From Stenogyne calaminthoides (Eukaryota > Streptophyta > Magnoliopsida > Lamiales > Lamiaceae): a stretch of 64,000 nucleotides of DNA. Every line of letters starts with the position of its first letter. Within the stretch, counting starts at the first letter, position 1. Shown one piece after another: positions 1-10,819 of the stretch. The notes below the pieces were generated by a model. The model was not told the origin of the DNA. It ran no database searches and worked only from the letters and a program-made list of their open reading frames with translations. The stretch is taken from NCBI GenBank assembly GCA_037126765.1, contig JBBCBC010000167.1, forward strand, positions 36,001 to 100,000. The letters are read 5' to 3'. A program made the position numbers and the translations under genes.

Positions 1-500
1 GATGAGATCGTCGAACTTTCCGCAGCTGACGACCAGCCCCCACCTCCTCGGCGTCGAACTTTCCGCTAACTTCGGCGATGTCGGTCGCCGTTTTAGCGAA
101 AGTATTCTCGTTTTTTCTCGGTGATGAGATCGCCGGAACTTTCCGATGTCGACCAACCCGTTTTAGAAGTATTCTCCGCCGGTGTCGGCTTTCCGCTAAC
201 TCGGCGATGTTCAGTCCGCCATTTTAGCGAAGTATTCTCCGCCTTCTCGGCGATGAGATCGTCGGCTTTCATGGCGGCGACCATCCGCCTCTTTGGCGTG
301 AACTTTCGCTAACTTTCGGCGATGTCGATCTGCCGTTTTAGCGAAATATTCTCCGTCTTGACGATGACCGGCGATGAGATCATCGGCTTTCGATCGCGAT
401 TTTACGACCAGCCCGCCTCCTTGGTGTCGGCTTTACGCTAACTCGGCGATGTCGATCGCCGTTTTAGCGAAGTATTTTCCGCCTTCTCGGCGATGAGATG
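1..500. repeat. Tandem repeat, about 120-bp unit, four copies
   Basis: Units begin with GATGAGATC near 1, 125, 254 and 377, with a fifth partial unit near 494. Each contains a block resembling TCCGCTAACTCGGCGATGTC followed by CGCCGTTTTAGCGAAGTATT. Spacing is about 120-130 bp and the copies are diverged by substitutions and small indels. Open frames in this stretch are by-products of the repeat. Confidence 0.75.
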
Positions 501-779
501 TTAGCTCCTTGTTTCTTTGGCGTGACCGTCCGCCTCTGCTCGGCGTTAACTCCTTGTTTTGCTCTTCATCGACTTTGGCTCTCTTGCAAGACCACCTGAT
601 CGGTCGGTCGGACGATTTATCTGGGGTAAAGGTCACAAAGCGCTTTCGGCCGTAAGTGGTCAACGGCGGCGATAAAAATTACTCCTATAAATTGCAGGCC
701 TAGTAAGACGATGCGGACAGAGGAAAGTCGCAAAACGCCTTTCGGCCGTAAGTGGTCGACGGCAAGCGCAAACTCTCTA

Positions 780-1075
780 GCTCCTCAAGTATCTTTGGCT
801 CTCTCACGAGCCATCTCGGAAAGACACCGCTCATCTCGAGTAGGATCATCTAGCTCTCTCTCACGAGCCATCTCGGAAGACACCTTTCGTCTCGGCGGGA
901 TCTGATATGGCTCTCTCCGACGAGCCATCTCGGAAAAGACCTTCTCATCTCGAAAGTAGTATCCCATCTAGCTCTCTAGGCGAGCCACGAGCCATCTCCT
1001 GCATTAAAAGACTTCATCTCGAAAGGGATCCCATCGTCGACGGGGCTCTCTCGTATGAGCCATCTCTAAAGACTT
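780..1075. repeat. Tandem repeat, 55-75-bp unit around a GAGCCATCTC core
   Basis: The phrase GGCTCTCTC...GAGCCATCTCGGAAAGAC...CATCTCGAAAG recurs about five times between 780 and 1075. It is a second repeat family within the same LTR, distinct from the units to its left. Confidence 0.65.
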
Positions 1076-1139
1076 CCTGACCAGGGCTCATCAAAGGCAA
1101 GGATACTATCCTGACGGGGTTCTCTCTGGAAAACGAGCT

Positions 1140-1800
1140 CTCCCCCCCTGAAAAAAGACCATTTTCCCACGGGCATTAAAAGGCGAAAATGCGGCCGGGC
1201 TCTCCCCGTCTGACGACAGAAAAGACTTCGTCTGTGGGGCTCTCTATGAAGTATGAGCATAGAAAAGAGCGTCTGTGGGGCTAGAAAAGACTTCGTCTGT
1301 GGGGCTCCCCAAATCTGAAACGAAAAAAGACTCGTCTGACGGGCTCCCCGAAGTCTGAAACCTGAAAAAAAGACTTCGTCTGATGGGGCAATGGGGCTCC
1401 CCGAAAAACGACTTCATCTGGGGGCCCACAAAGACAGCAAAAAACTCGTCTGATGGGGCCACCCCCAAAGTACGAAAAGGCCCTGTGAAAGGCCCCGTCT
1501 GACGGGTTCCCCAAGTCTGTGGGGCTTAAAGACAAAGCATAAAAGCAGATGACGGGCTCCCCGGCACTGAGCAATAAAAAAAAGACTCATACGATGGGAC
1601 TCCCCCAAGCCTGAGAGCACGTAAAAGACTCGTCCCAGTACGGGAAAAAAGACTCTGCATAACGGGGCTCCCCGCAAAAAGACTTCGTCGATGGGGCACC
1701 CCAAAGTCTGAAACCACAAAAACTTCATCTGACGGGTTCCTCCGGTACGAAAGCACGGAAAAAAGACTTCATACGATGGGACTCAAGGAAGTCACGAGCC
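1140..1800. repeat. Degenerate repeats of AAAAGACTTCGTCTGATGGGGCTCC type
   Basis: The motif GACTTCGTCTG followed by ACGGGGCTCCCC and an AGTCTGAAA block recurs more than ten times at irregular 40-60 bp spacing. Overlapping open frames on the minus strand here are short and share no protein motif, so none is annotated. Confidence 0.65.
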
Positions 1801-2119
1801 TGAAAAAGACAAAAAGACTTCGTCTGAAAGTGGGACTCACCTCGGGCACGAAAGTAAAAGCACAAACCCCAATCGGCAACCGAAAGGTACAAGATCCTCA
1901 ATCTCACAAACCGGATCGAGGGGCTCATTCTGAACGATCAAGATCTCATACAGCACACGAGCAAGCTCGAAGGCAAACAATGTGACTGCAGATACAACAA
2001 AAGATAAAATCTGGTCGAGACATGAAACAAGATCAAGCTCTGAACAACGTCACAACCCAATCTTGGGGGTTATTGTTGTGCTCAGATTAATCACACGCGT
2101 CGATCATCAAATTTATCAC

Positions 2120-2366
2120 ACATCGAGAACACGAAGGCTCGAGGATAACTCGAAGGCTCGAGAGAACTCGAAGACTCAGATAACCTGAAGGCTCAGAGAA
2201 CCTGAAGGCTCAAATAACCTGAAGGCTATCACACGTCAGCAGGACGAATTATCACAAGTCAGCAGGTCCCACCGAGACCACGTGATTTGTCGTGCTTAAA
2301 GATTTATCGTGCTTGGTGATTTGTCGTGCTTATTGATTTGTCATGCTTAATGATTTGTCGTGCTGG
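2120..2366. repeat. Two short tandem repeats in the LTR promoter region
   Basis: A roughly 20-bp unit (AACTCGAAGGCTCGAGAG and variants AACCTGAAGGCTCAGAG) repeats about five times at 2124-2229. A 16-17-bp unit (GATTTGTCGTGCTTA) repeats five times at 2284-2364, immediately upstream of the TATA-like motif. Between them a 15-bp phrase ending GTCAGCAGG is duplicated. Confidence 0.75.
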
Positions 2367-2578
2367 TCCTCTTTATATAAAGGACCTCACCTTTCATTGT
2401 AAGAAAACTCTGGAATGTTTCCCTCATTCCACTTATATACCTACACCCACATTTCAGGGAAGAACTACGGTTCTTCCCACAGTGTTCTTGTTCGATTACT
2501 TATTTGTTTGGTAGTCAAATTCAACAAGCCACATCAGAATCGTAAATTATTTGACCGTCAACAAGGATATCCCAACAG

Positions 2579-4365
2579 AATGCATTTCATAGCCCTTGGA
2601 TCAAACTTGTGCCTGTTAGCAGTGAGAGTACTAGCAAAACACAAACAACCAAAATTCCTAAGGTGATTATAATCAGGCATTTACCATAGAGCATTTCAAA
2701 GGGAGTTTTGTAATCCAAAACCACATAAGGTAATCTATTTATTAGATGAGCAGTTAAAATGCAGAAACTCCAAAATTTCAAAGGTAAGCAAGCTTGAAAC
2801 ATTAAGGATCTAGCAACTTGTAACAAATGTTGATGTTTTCTTTCAACTAAATCATTTTGTTGTGGAGTTTCAACACAAGAAGTTTGATGAATGATGCCCA
2901 ATGCATGCTAAAAATCATTTAATAAAAACTCAGTTCCATTGTCAGACCTTAAAACCTTAATTTTCTGCCCAAATTGAGTTTGAACCATATTACTAAAGTT
3001 TTCAAGAGAAACTTTCACAACAGATTTATGTTTTAGCAGATAAATCCAAGTACACCTACTATAATAATCTACTATAGTAAGAAAGAATCTGTAACCACCA
3101 TGTGATTCTATAGAAAAGGGACCCCACACATCACAATGTATAAGATCAAAACAAGCAAGACTTTTAGAGGTACTGACAGGAAAAACAAATTTCTTCTGTT
3201 TTGCAAGAGGGCAAATATCATAAACAGAAGACATGTCTTTGCATTTTACATTTAAAAAAGGAATGAAAGAAAGTTGTTTATCTGAAGCATGACCTAATTT
3301 AGTATGCCAAGTATGGGAAACATCATGAGAGTTAACAGAATTGATAAAAGACAAAGGCCTAGAAGTTTTAAGGAAATATAAGCCTCCTTGCTGCTCAGCA
3401 GAACCAATCACTTTCTTGGTCACAATGTCCTGAAAAATACAGTGTGAGACCAAAAAACTAACCATACAACCAGAAGTTTTTGTTAGCTGGGAAATAGACA
3501 GTAGATTATAACAGAAATCAGGAACATATAAGACATTATATAACACTAAATCATCATTTAATCTGATTTCACCAGTGAAAGTTGCAATAGCATAAGCATT
3601 GTTGGGAAGTTTTATCTTAATGTCAGAAGGGACAGGTGGTGAAGTAAATAAAGATTTATCAAACACCATATGATCTGTTGCACCAGTATCAATAATCCAT
3701 GTAGACATGTTATTAGAAGCAATATTGAAACAAGAATGCAAACCTGAAGTATCAGACTCCTGAGATTGCATTCCACTAGGCTGAGCAAAGGCTCCAGCAA
3801 CAGAATGAGCATTACCTTTCTCATTTTGTGACTTAACATAAGTCAAAAACTGTTCATACATCTCTTGAGAAAACAAAGGGTTAGTAGCACTAATTTCAAG
3901 AGAGGGAGTTTGAACATAAGCTTGAACAGAAGTATCCTTTGTAACCTTAACATGTTTAGGACCCCTACAACCTGGAGGAAACCCTATGATTTGAAAGCAT
4001 ATGTCAACAGTATGACCTGGACCATGGCAATGAGAACACTGCAATGGCCTCTTCTTATCTTTAAAAAATTTTGCATTCTTGGCCAGCATGACAATAGAAT
4101 CAGTGCTCACAGAATCAGTACGCATAGTTAAGGACCTTTGAGACTCCTCTTGTAATAATAGACTGTAAATCTTAGCCAGAGGAGGAAACGACACTTGCAA
4201 CAATAATTGACTCCTCAAAGAAGAATACGAATCATCAAGACCAATCAGAAACTTAACACAAACATCCTTCTCTTGAGTATAAACACCGAATCGAACAAAG
4301 AGGAGAAATATATTTTCATTACCATTATAAAGAATTTTCTCCCAAAACAATATAACCAAACCCAC
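2579..4365 (-). pseudogene. Copia retrotransposon remnant: gag end, protease, integrase
   Basis: Read on the minus strand, the frame from 4365 to 2908 holds, in order, a gag C-terminus (DSYSSLRSQLL), a zinc knuckle CX2CX4HX4C (CSHCHGPGHTVDIC), an aspartic protease motif (DTGATDHM), the GAG-pre-integrase H-H region (WHTKLGH), CDICPLAKQKK-like cysteines, and the integrase core with FDLIHCDVWGPF and RSDNGTEF. A frameshift near 2905 moves the rest of the integrase (TPQQNDLVERKHQH) to another frame, and a second shift follows near 2680. The reading frame is cut at 2579, just after the RHKFDPRA region, by the LTR to the left. Reverse transcriptase and RNase H are absent and may lie beyond that insertion, outside the window. 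No matching LTR is seen at the right end near 4365-4400. This is an inactive, truncated element. Confidence 0.85.
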
Positions 4366-4589
4366 TAAATGAGTGGAAAGTATATATTATGTATTTGGGA
4401 CCAAATATACATCCGTTTTATAAGATAATGTTGTATAACATCCAACTTGTCATCAACATAATTTCCTCCGTAATTAAAACAACAAGAATCGTAAACAATT
4501 TAAAATAAAATAAGGAATCAATATATAAAAACCAGGCACCAAATCCAGGACCTCATTATTGCCAAAGAACACCATAAATCAATGCTAGT

Positions 4590-5954
4590 CTAGAATTTTG
4601 ATTGTATCAAATCAACTGTCTTAACATCAACTTGAAACGCCTTTGCAAGAATATCATCAGGAATTTCCGGATCCGACCCGAAAACCGAATTCGCCATCGT
4701 AATAACGCCCGGGTTTTGGCTACTGAGCCCGGAAAGCGCAGTCGCATTAGAATTTCCGACATTGCGTTGAAAATGGATAAGACCCTCGGGGAACACGAAA
4801 ACATCGCCCGCTCTAATGATTTCGTGATCAGACGGTTCTCAGGGTTCGAGGTAACGAACCCTACTTCGAGGGAACCACTGAGAACCGTCAGAACCTCGGT
4901 TGCACGAGGGTGAGTGTGCGGGGGATTAACTCCCCATGGTGTGAAATCCAGACGCACCATGGAAATTCCCAGGGTGTTAAGCCCTGGAATTTGGGAAACT
5001 GTAACGGGCGTAACTTTTGAGCCAACTGAATTATTTGTGTTTCCGGGCGTGTGAAGGCCGCTAAATGAGAAATCATTTGCTTCGACGAGCTTCGGGTTCT
5101 TGCATAAGAAACCATTCAACAGCAATTGATTGTTTGACAAAGAAAACAGCTTTGCGATGCGCGAGTCATGCGCGAACTCTGTTAAATCCCATATTCAGAG
5201 AAATTTCGCAAAATTAGTCAATATACCGAGTAACACTATTGTGAACCAAGTCTATATTAAAAAAAAATAGATTTCGCCGTGAACTCGGGTTCATACAAAT
5301 TTTTATCTTATATTTTATTGTCTTTAATACAGGTCATATATTTATTAGAATAAGCGATCTATTGCCAAAATAGGTCAAAATTAGTCTCACTAGTGCAGGG
5401 TGTATTGATGCGTTTCGAGATTCGTTTAATTTTTTTTAGGCAAAGATATTCATTTATATTAATTGTATACCATATACCACTGGCTAGATTTGTACTTTTT
5501 CTTTTAGATTAAAGTGTCTCAAGATTAAATAAAATAATACCTGTAAAAATTAAAACTTTCGAATTCTGGGAAAATTTCGCCAGAATAAACTTCCTCATTC
5601 TACTTACATTTCGAGAAATTTTCTATTCCTGTCAGGTCTATCAACTATAACGAAATTTATCATAAAAATCATAGGTTTAACAAGCCCTAATTATTAATTA
5701 CGATTTTGAAACAAAATAAATAGACTAATCTAATCCATGATGTAGAAAATGGGATATCGTGGAATTCAAATAACGTTACCAACAAAATTTATTTTATAAA
5801 AAAAAAAAAAGAAGGAAAAATGTTGGAAAAATATAGTACCAAGGGCACCAGGAAGAGCAACGCAGAAATCCTGGAGAGGACTTGGATCAGATGCAAAAGC
5901 AACAAAATTACAAGTTGCAATAACAAGTCCTAAAATCAGAAAATAAGTTTCCAT
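4590..5954 (-). pseudogene. Germin-like protein pseudogene (locus 1), frameshifted
   Basis: Exon 1 (5840-5954) encodes a signal peptide and the mature start SDPSPLQDFC, ending in phase 1 at a GT donor. Exon 2 reads leftward from about 5140 with NGFLCKNPK, then cupin box A (VNPPHTHPRATEVLTVLSG), carrying the two His and the Glu of the metal site. A one-base deletion near 4811, within the codons for box B (expected GDVFVFP), shifts the frame. The remainder (FPEGLIHFQRN to the QSKF end) continues in the next frame to the stop at 4590. The normal TTGCAG acceptor ahead of exon 2 appears as TTGCTG, and about six following bases are missing relative to the intact paralogues, so splicing is probably also lost. 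The intron (about 700 bp) is AT-rich. The deletion could be a sequencing error, but the second lesion argues for real decay. Confidence 0.85.
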
Positions 5955-6189
5955 CGAATTTTAATTTTGAGTATATTTGGAGGTGGAAAATAGATTTAAT
6001 TGAGGGTTGATTTTATAGGGAGGAGAAAGAAACAATAGGTGAACATTAATTGTGCCGTCCTTACAAGACCAAGAGAAAGTGTCGTATTCTTTGTTGTTCA
6101 CAATAATTAAACGAGCACGGAATTATTTATGTAATAATCTAATTATTTTTTAATAATTGTATTTTCTTGTGTAGCGCCCAAACTTGAAA

Positions 6190-6556
6190 GTATATACTGG
6201 GATAGAATTCAAAATTGTTCAATAACTTTTCACATTTTAAAAAATAGTCCTAAAAAAGTTTAAAGTACGAAATTTGTTCCATTTTTTTCGTGAATTGTAC
6301 CATTTTCGCCCAAAATTTCGCCTAACTGATGAAACTAAATAGTTTTTTGTCATGCATTTCAGCCAAAAATCTCAAAATTGAATGTTCACATGTAAGACAT
6401 ATGACAAAAAACGACGTCGTTTCGTCAATTTCGACGAATTTGGGACGAAAATGACACAATTCACGTAAAATTTTTGTATATCAAACCATTTTTGGGACCA
6501 TTTTTAAAAATATAAACAGTTATAAGATTATTTTGGGTTCTAATCCCAGTATGTAC
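6190..6556. mobile_element. Foldback/MITE-like inverted-repeat element
   Basis: The ends are inverted repeats: the left end reads TATACTGGGATAGAATTC and the right end is its diverged complement GGGTTCTAATCCCAGTATG. The arms keep complementarity over roughly 40 bp and more weakly further in. A perfect palindrome AAACGACGTCGTTT (with a GACGTC core) lies near 6410. No coding capacity. It lies upstream of GLP locus 1. Confidence 0.65.
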
Positions 6557-6806
6557 TTATGATAATCTTTGTACAGAAAATAACTCAATGGCAACGACAA
6601 TCTCCCGTTAGAGACAAACCAATCTATATATCACCATGCATGTCTTCCATACTTCACTGAGAATTATGAGTTCATGAAGTAATTGCACACAAATTCAATT
6701 TCTAAATTATTAGGTTACGTAACTAATAGAGTTCGAACCGCCGGTTATAAGTGAATTGCACACAAATTACACTAAGTAAGAATTGAACAATAAATTTTTT
6801 ATGATA

Positions 6807-7044
6807 CTCCCTCCGTTATGTTTTAGATTGTCATTCACTGTTTGATTCCTGTTTTAGCGAATGAGTTGTTTATTAATATTTGAAATTATAATTTTTTTTA
6901 AGGCGAGGTATATAATAGTCCTACCTCTCATTTATCTTATATCTCCTTAAAAGTCACTTTCTCATTTCATATATTAATAAATAATCCGCTTGCTAAAATA
7001 CGAGTAAAACAATAAATGTACAATTTAAAACAAAACGGAGGAAG
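6807..7044. mobile_element. Stowaway-like MITE
   Basis: The ends are CTCCCTCCGTT and its complement AACGGAGGAAG, flanked by TA on both sides (6805-6806 and 7045-7046), the classic Stowaway (Tc1/mariner-derived) terminus and target duplication. The 238-bp interior is AT-rich and non-coding. Confidence 0.85.
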
Positions 7045-7046
7045 TA

Positions 7047-7534
7047 TTAAAAAGAGTGGACCTCTAAAAATTTACAATATTAATTTCTTGGCCTAAAATT
7101 GATCAGTTTGTTGACCTCATAGAAGGATCGGCCCTGTGCAGACACATGATTTAACGTGACAATTGATGTTGTTCAAGTGGTCAAAATTTCGTCTCCAAAT
7201 TGAAAATGTCATGTGCACCACACGTGTTATTTAAATAACATTAGATTCGTGAAATTGAAAAGAAAAAAGACCCAAATGAATAAAGTAAAAGATTAAGGAT
7301 TGATATGGGAGAGAACCATGAGAGAACTTATGGAAATGATGAGCTGAAACTCAATATAAATAGCATGATTATTCTTTTAAAATCATCCTGATGAAATTAA
7401 TGAAACAATTTAATTACGTAACAAGTGCAAATAATTCAATACAACAATCCTAAGGTTTGTAAAGAATAACTTGTAATTCGATCCTGATTACTTGTCAAAC
7501 ATTTCAAAGACATAAAAAAGTATGCAAACATTTC
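7047..7534. other. Non-coding interval between MITE and GLP locus 2
   Basis: AT-rich DNA with no reading frame, repeat or RNA structure that I can support. Part of it should be the former 3' flank of GLP locus 2. Confidence 0.5.
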
Positions 7535-8201
7535 CTAAAACTTGGATTGAATCGAATCAATGGTGTTGGTATCAGTCTGGAATGACTTTGCAAGAAGATC
7601 ATTAGCAATAACTGGCTTCTGCAAGTGAAATTCCGAGAGTGTTGAGCCCTGGAATTTGAGCAACATTGACTGGAGTCACCTTTGATCCTACGGGATTAGA
7701 GGTGTTTCTAGGCATGTCAATTCCATTGCAAATTTTCAAATTTTCAGTTAAACATACTCCTATGATTTTAAAATTTGCCATGGCATTTCAAATTGATGCA
7801 ATGCTATCTTTTATAAACATTTTCCAACAAATCCCAATGACGTGGCAGCATATGAAATTACAAAAAAAAAAATAAAAAAAAATCTATGATTAAAGTGAAA
7901 ACAATAATAATTAAAAATCATAAATTTATTTGCAATTTTCTCAAAAGAATTCCAATTGTCACGTCAGCATACATTGACGGAATATAGTCTTATTATATAA
8001 TTTGTAAAATTTTAAAAGTATGAATCGAATTGCAAATTTTAAAAATATATATTTATAATTTATAAAACGTGAAAATATCATGATATATAACATGCCATTG
8101 GGGTTTGCAACACAGAAATCTTAAAGAGGACTTGAATCAGATGCTAAAGCAACTGAAAAAACTGCCAACAGGATTCCAACAATGATACATTTGTAGGCCA
8201 T
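7535..8201 (-). pseudogene. Germin-like protein remnant (locus 2), two internal deletions
   Basis: Exon 1 (8201 down to about 8095) starts MAYKCIIVGILL and keeps the signal peptide and the SDSSPL phrase, but the next Gln codon is a TAA stop. Exon 2 is reduced to two pieces. The segment around HMPGNTSNPVGSKVTPVN to GISLA (about 7735-7623) is joined directly to the last 30 or so codons (from KPVIANDLL to QSKF, ending at 7535). One deletion removed the codons before the MPGN motif, and a larger one removed both cupin metal boxes. No functional product is possible. The intron is expanded by AT-rich sequence. A TATA-like TATAAAA lies near 8299-8305, in the expected promoter position. Confidence 0.85.
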
Positions 8202-8492
8202 GTGTTTTTTAATATTGATACAAAACTGATCAACCAACTAATTTCTGAACTGTCAATTGTGTTTTGAGTTGGGAAATGAGAGTATGGATAGAGGGTTTTA
8301 TACAAGATAGGTGTAGTTGATCCAGATGAGATTAAATACGGGGCAATTGCCCCACATGAATTTCATAGATCATGATACATATATATTTCATATCAAATAA
8401 TTAAATATTAAGATGTTTGACTCAATAGCAAATTGGCTTTGTTAATGCACATGATCTGGGTTCAAATCCCAATTTTGGCAGTCACTTTAATA

Positions 8493-8750
8493 CTCACTTC
8501 GTCCCAAACTTAATCCTACAGTTTCCGTTTTGGGCGTCTCATACTTAATTGAACACTTCCTTAAATGAAAATATCCACTTTATCACATAAAATACTAATA
8601 AACAACTCTTTCTACCCCCAACTATTCATCACTTTAACACTTTATCACATAAAATATTAATAAACAATTCTTTCTACCCCCAACACTTTATCACTTTTTT
8701 TTAAAACCCGCGATACAGTAACCTTAGTGTTGAGTTCGGGACGGAGATAG
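8493..8750. mobile_element. Stowaway-like MITE with internal duplication
   Basis: The ends CTCACTTCGTCCC and GGGACGGAGATAG are imperfect inverted repeats flanked by TA at 8491-8492 and 8751-8752. An internal block of about 50 bp (CACTTTATCACATAAAATA...CTACCCCCAAC) occurs twice in tandem at roughly 8572-8625 and 8636-8688. Confidence 0.75.
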
Positions 8751-8756
8751 TATTAT

Positions 8757-9560
8757 TTTGCTTTAAGTAATCCATTTTTTGTGAAAGGTTCTTCAAGTAT
8801 ATTCTTTTATTTGCCAAGTTATATAAATAGAGTAACTTTTTTACAATGTTGTAAAGTCTTATATTTTCTTTTATACATGTAATTGTTTTTAACCATGTTA
8901 TAGAAAAAAATTCTTAATACTGCTTTTGTTATTTTTCTTTATGTAATTTTTTTTGGAAAGTCTTTTAATTAATTATTTTTTCTTTGAGTAATTCTTTTTT
9001 TATGAAAGGTCCTTATATATTTTTTATTTTCTAATAAATAGAGTATTTTTTTAACAATGTTATAAATTCTTATATTTTATTTCATACATAATTATTTTAA
9101 TTATTATAGGAAAAATACTTAATGTTATTTTTATTATTTTTCTTTAACTAATTCATTTTTTATGAAAGGTCCTTCAAGTAATTTTGTTTTTCTTTTAAGT
9201 AATTTCTTTTTTTATGTAAGGTTTTTCAAGTATATTTTTTTAATTATTTGCTAAGTTATATAAATAGAGTGTATTTTTTATAATATTGTAAATCTTTTCT
9301 TACCTACATTGTTTTTTTTATCCATCGTAGGCAAGATTCTTAATATTATTTTTATATTATTTTTCTTTAAGTAATTTTTTTTCCGTCCTTTAAGTAATTT
9401 TTATTTTCTTCAATGAATTCTTTTTTTATGAAAGACCCTTCAAATATAATTTTTTTATTTGCTAAGTTATATAAATGGAGTAATTTTTTTACACTCTTAT
9501 ATTAATTTATTTCATACAAAATTGTTTTAAACCGTTATAGGTAAAATTCTTGGGAGAGAC
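8757..9560. repeat. AT-rich imperfect tandem repeat, about 190-bp unit, four copies
   Basis: Four diverged units begin near 8760, 8985, 9137 and 9371. Each contains in order CTTTAAGTAATTC, TTTATGAAAGGTCCTTCAAG, a TTTGCTAAGTTATATAAATAGAGTA block, TTACAATGTTGTAAA, TCTTATATTTTATTTCATAC, and ATTATAGGAAAAATTCTTAA. Unit lengths vary from about 150 to 230 bp through indels. There is no coding potential. Confidence 0.75.
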
Positions 9561-9777
9561 CATTTATAAATTAACACAAATTAATTGATACCTAATTCTT
9601 TCAAAGTGTTAGAGTGTCATTCTCAAATTATGGACTTCTCAAGCAAAAATTACATTATATTAATTAATTTGAGATTAATAATAAATTTATTTTCATATTA
9701 TAAAATTTCTTTTATTTGTGCCCTTTCTGAGTTTAATTTTTGCGTCCGCCACTGGTGCTGATGCATTCTTGATGATA

Positions 9778-10038
9778 AAACTAATCTAAGAGTGAGTCTC
9801 ATGTGCATCCAGGTGTATCTTGCACCCATAGTATATTTTAGAATCATACCACCTGTTATATTGAAAGATATAACTTGTTTACACTGAACCGTGCAACTTT
9901 TTTTTTATATTAATAGTTACACAATTCAATGTAAATACATTGCACATTTAAATATAATAAATTACATAGTTCTAAAATGTATTATGAGTGCACGGTGCAC
10001 CTGAATGCATACAAGCTCGACTTAGTCTTAATCTAGTT
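9778..10038. mobile_element. MITE with about 50-bp inverted ends
   Basis: The left end (AACTAATCTAAGAGTGAGTCTCATGTGCATCCAGGTG...) pairs with the complement of the right end (...CACCTGAATGCATACAAGCTCGACTTAGTCTTAATCTAGTT) with about three quarters identity. The interior is AT-rich. A diverged fragment of the same end is found inside the intron of GLP locus 3 (about 10967-11026). Confidence 0.6.
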
Positions 10039-10282
10039 GACAAGGTCAAAAAAATGTAAAATTTGGTATCAACCGCGTTTTTTTTTTCTTTCCCAATTCC
10101 AACTTATGATTTTGTTGTTTGCTGCCGCCGGACTATTTGTCTTTTACTAATGATGCGCAAAAACTCAATACTATAATTTAATGTTTTATCAATGAAAATA
10201 AGTACCATGCAAGCGGAGATAAGAGAAAAATGCAGAGGTATATACATGCCAAGTCATAAAAAAATTTCATTTATTTACACAA

Positions 10283-10626
10283 GAGGGGAAATATTTTTTT
10301 TGGTTCTATAGTTTTGCCATTTTTTAATTTTGATCGTGTCGACTTTTAAATTTTGATTATAATCCTGTAACTTACATGCTTTCAAATTTTTGGTTTTTTT
10401 AACTTTTAAATTTTGATTTTCATCCTGTAACTTACGTACTTTTACCACTTTTTGGTTTCGATTCATGTAAGTTCTAGGATATGAAAAATCTAAATTTTAA
10501 ATTTAATAGGATAAAAAAGTCGAAAGTGCATAAGTTAGTGGACGTTAATCAAGATGTAAAAGTCAATATAGGACCAAAACAAAAAAAAAGACAAAATTAT
10601 AGGAAAAAAAAAACTTTTTCCCCTTA
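10283..10626. mobile_element. Foldback element with GGGGAAA ends
   Basis: The left end (GAGGGGAAATATTTTTTTTGG) pairs with the complement of the right end near 10600-10626. The arms contain repeated blocks of the kind TTTTAAATTTTGATTNTAATCCTGTAACTTAC, two copies on the left and their diverged complement on the right. No reading frame in it resembles a known protein. Confidence 0.55.
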
Positions 10627-10819
10627 TAGAAAAAGCCTTCAAATGATCACTTATAGGCCGTCCATTGTCATTTGATCAATGTCTGAGCCCCTTTTACCTT
10701 TTCCACACGCTTGATGTATACTGAATAATGAAGGCGGCAAAATCAGCAATATATTATATTAGTCTGTTAGTAGTATAAAAATCCAGCTCTTAGTGACATT
10801 GATCATCACAAACTTCGCT

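Larger units (their letters stand above)
1..2578 (+). mobile_element. 3' part of a Gypsy-like LTR, repeat-rich
   Basis: No gene is supported here. The stretch is GC-rich at its left end and consists of three successive families of degenerate tandem repeats, followed by a promoter-like block and an end that reads TATCCCAACA. A TATA-like TATATAA at 2374-2380 precedes a transcribed-looking tract, as in plant LTRs. The CA end abuts a broken integrase reading frame at 2579, which implies that this LTR inserted into the Copia remnant to its right. The start of the LTR and its internal region lie outside the window. The Gypsy assignment rests on general layout only; the LTR call is firmer than the superfamily. 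Confidence 0.55.

Noticed and set aside
93..1928. Many overlapping frames of 60-100 codons in the left LTR
   Set aside because: They follow the repeat periodicity, lie on both strands and share no domain.
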